Made by a program: the position numbers and the translations under genes
Notes under the pieces: generated by a model
What the model saw: only the letters and a program-made list of their open reading frames with translations
Database searches by the model: none
Told to the model about the DNA's origin: nothing
Assembly: GCA_902783355.1 (NCBI GenBank)
Contig: CACZQQ010000116.1
Coordinates: 1 to 6,117 of the forward strand
Source of the DNA: an uncultured bacterium
Lineage (GTDB): Bacteria; Verrucomicrobiota; Lentisphaeria; Oligosphaerales; Oligosphaeraceae
Length of the DNA stretch: 6,117 bases
Reading direction: 5' to 3'
In this document: positions 5,660 through 6,117 of the stretch, piece by piece
How positions within the stretch are numbered: position 1 is the first letter of the stretch
Layout: each line of letters begins with the position of its first letter

Positions 5660-6117
5660 ATGGCCGACCTGACCGCCACACAGCCGTCCAGACGTCGCCG
5701 CCATGCCGTCGCGCTGGCGGTGCTGGCGGCGGTGACGGCCGCCCTCTTCGCGATTCCGCGCCCCGCCACCGCGCTGCGGCAGGAGGGGCGCCTCGTGCGG
5801 GCGAAAGTTCTCTCCACGGACGATTCACTGCTGATGGAGCAGGGCCCCATCCTCTTCGGCACGCAGCAACTGCGCGTGCGGTTGCTGCAGGGGCCGCACA
5901 AGGGGCTTGAATGCAACGCCTGCAACGAGATGCGCGCCCAACTGGAGCTGGACAAGCACTTCAAGACGGGTGATATTGCGTTAGTTGTTGTACCGCAAGG
6001 ATTTACGAGTGAAAGCGGGATTGTGCTGACGGCGCAGCAGCGCTATCGTGCGGGCTGGACATATCTGCTCTTCGGGGCCTTCTGCCTTCTGCTGTGCCTC
6101 TTCGGCGGCTGGGTGGG
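5660..6117 (+). CDS. YibE/F-family membrane protein, N-terminal part (partial)
   Basis: The frame opens at ATG 5660 and stays open for 152 codons to the window edge. An arginine-rich N-terminus, RRRRH (11-15), leads into a membrane helix at about 16-33. A soluble beta-rich segment follows, with RVRLLQGPHKGLE (72-84) and HFKTGDIALVVV (100-111). A second, Leu/Phe/Cys-rich helix starts near RYRAGWTYLLF (128-138) and ends in FGGW. This order matches the YibE/F-like family, multi-pass inner-membrane proteins of unknown function; several more helices would be expected beyond the edge. There is no clear Shine-Dalgarno sequence, and the start lies 6 bp after the phosphatase stop, so translation is probably coupled. 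Cys85 and Cys88 form a CNAC pair in the soluble segment. Codons for residues 104-122 are richer in A/T than their surroundings. The family call is good; the role is unknown. Confidence 0.75.
   Translation, partial: MADLTATQPSRRRRHAVALAVLAAVTAALFAIPRPATALRQEGRLVRAKVLSTDDSLLMEQGPILFGTQQLRVRLLQGPHKGLECNACNEMRAQLELDKHFKTGDIALVVVPQGFTSESGIVLTAQQRYRAGWTYLLFGAFCLLLCLFGGWV

Noticed and set aside
4292..5704. 470-codon open frame on the minus strand
   Set aside because: It mirrors the alkaline phosphatase gene, whose active-site motifs are all on the + strand. The antisense translation is compositionally biased.

Overview
This is a high-GC, gene-dense bacterial window in which every gene supported by the sequence lies on the + strand. 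It holds the last 34 codons of an unidentified upstream gene, four complete genes and the first 152 codons of a sixth. No RNA genes, transposase, integrase or CRISPR array are visible. The base composition, the mix of a cytoplasmic glycan-degrading gene set with an exported phosphatase, and the nonamer repeats between genes suggest a carbohydrate-degrading member of the PVC group (Lentisphaerota, Kiritimatiellota or Verrucomicrobiota). That placement is inference and no marker gene proves it.

Left part (1-305): the end of an unknown CDS, then a 199-bp gap with two GC-rich hairpins, a 14-bp direct repeat and a compact hairpin just before the next ribosome binding site. Middle part (306-4080): a tight three-gene operon with a cysteine-synthase-family PLP enzyme, a 678-residue TIM-barrel glycoside hydrolase with a beta-galactosidase-trimerization-like domain (possibly an alpha-L-fucosidase of the GH151 type), and a CE1/EstA-like serine esterase. 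The junctions are 8 bp and 2 bp, with Shine-Dalgarno sequences at or inside the end of the gene before, so translation is probably coupled. None of the three has a signal peptide. They probably act in the cytoplasm on imported, acylated oligosaccharides, with the sulfur or amino-acid enzyme co-expressed for a reason not evident here.

Right part (4081-6117): a 208-bp gap holds three clusters of a 9-bp repeat (core TGGGACNNN), two on the minus strand and one on the plus strand, able to fold on themselves. This is the main structure in the window that genes do not explain. It precedes an exported metal-dependent alkaline phosphatase with a complete active site. Six bases after that gene begins a YibE/F-family membrane protein that runs off the window end. 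The phosphatase and YibE genes look like a second transcription unit, possibly for phosphate scavenging, although no Pho-type operator is recognisable.
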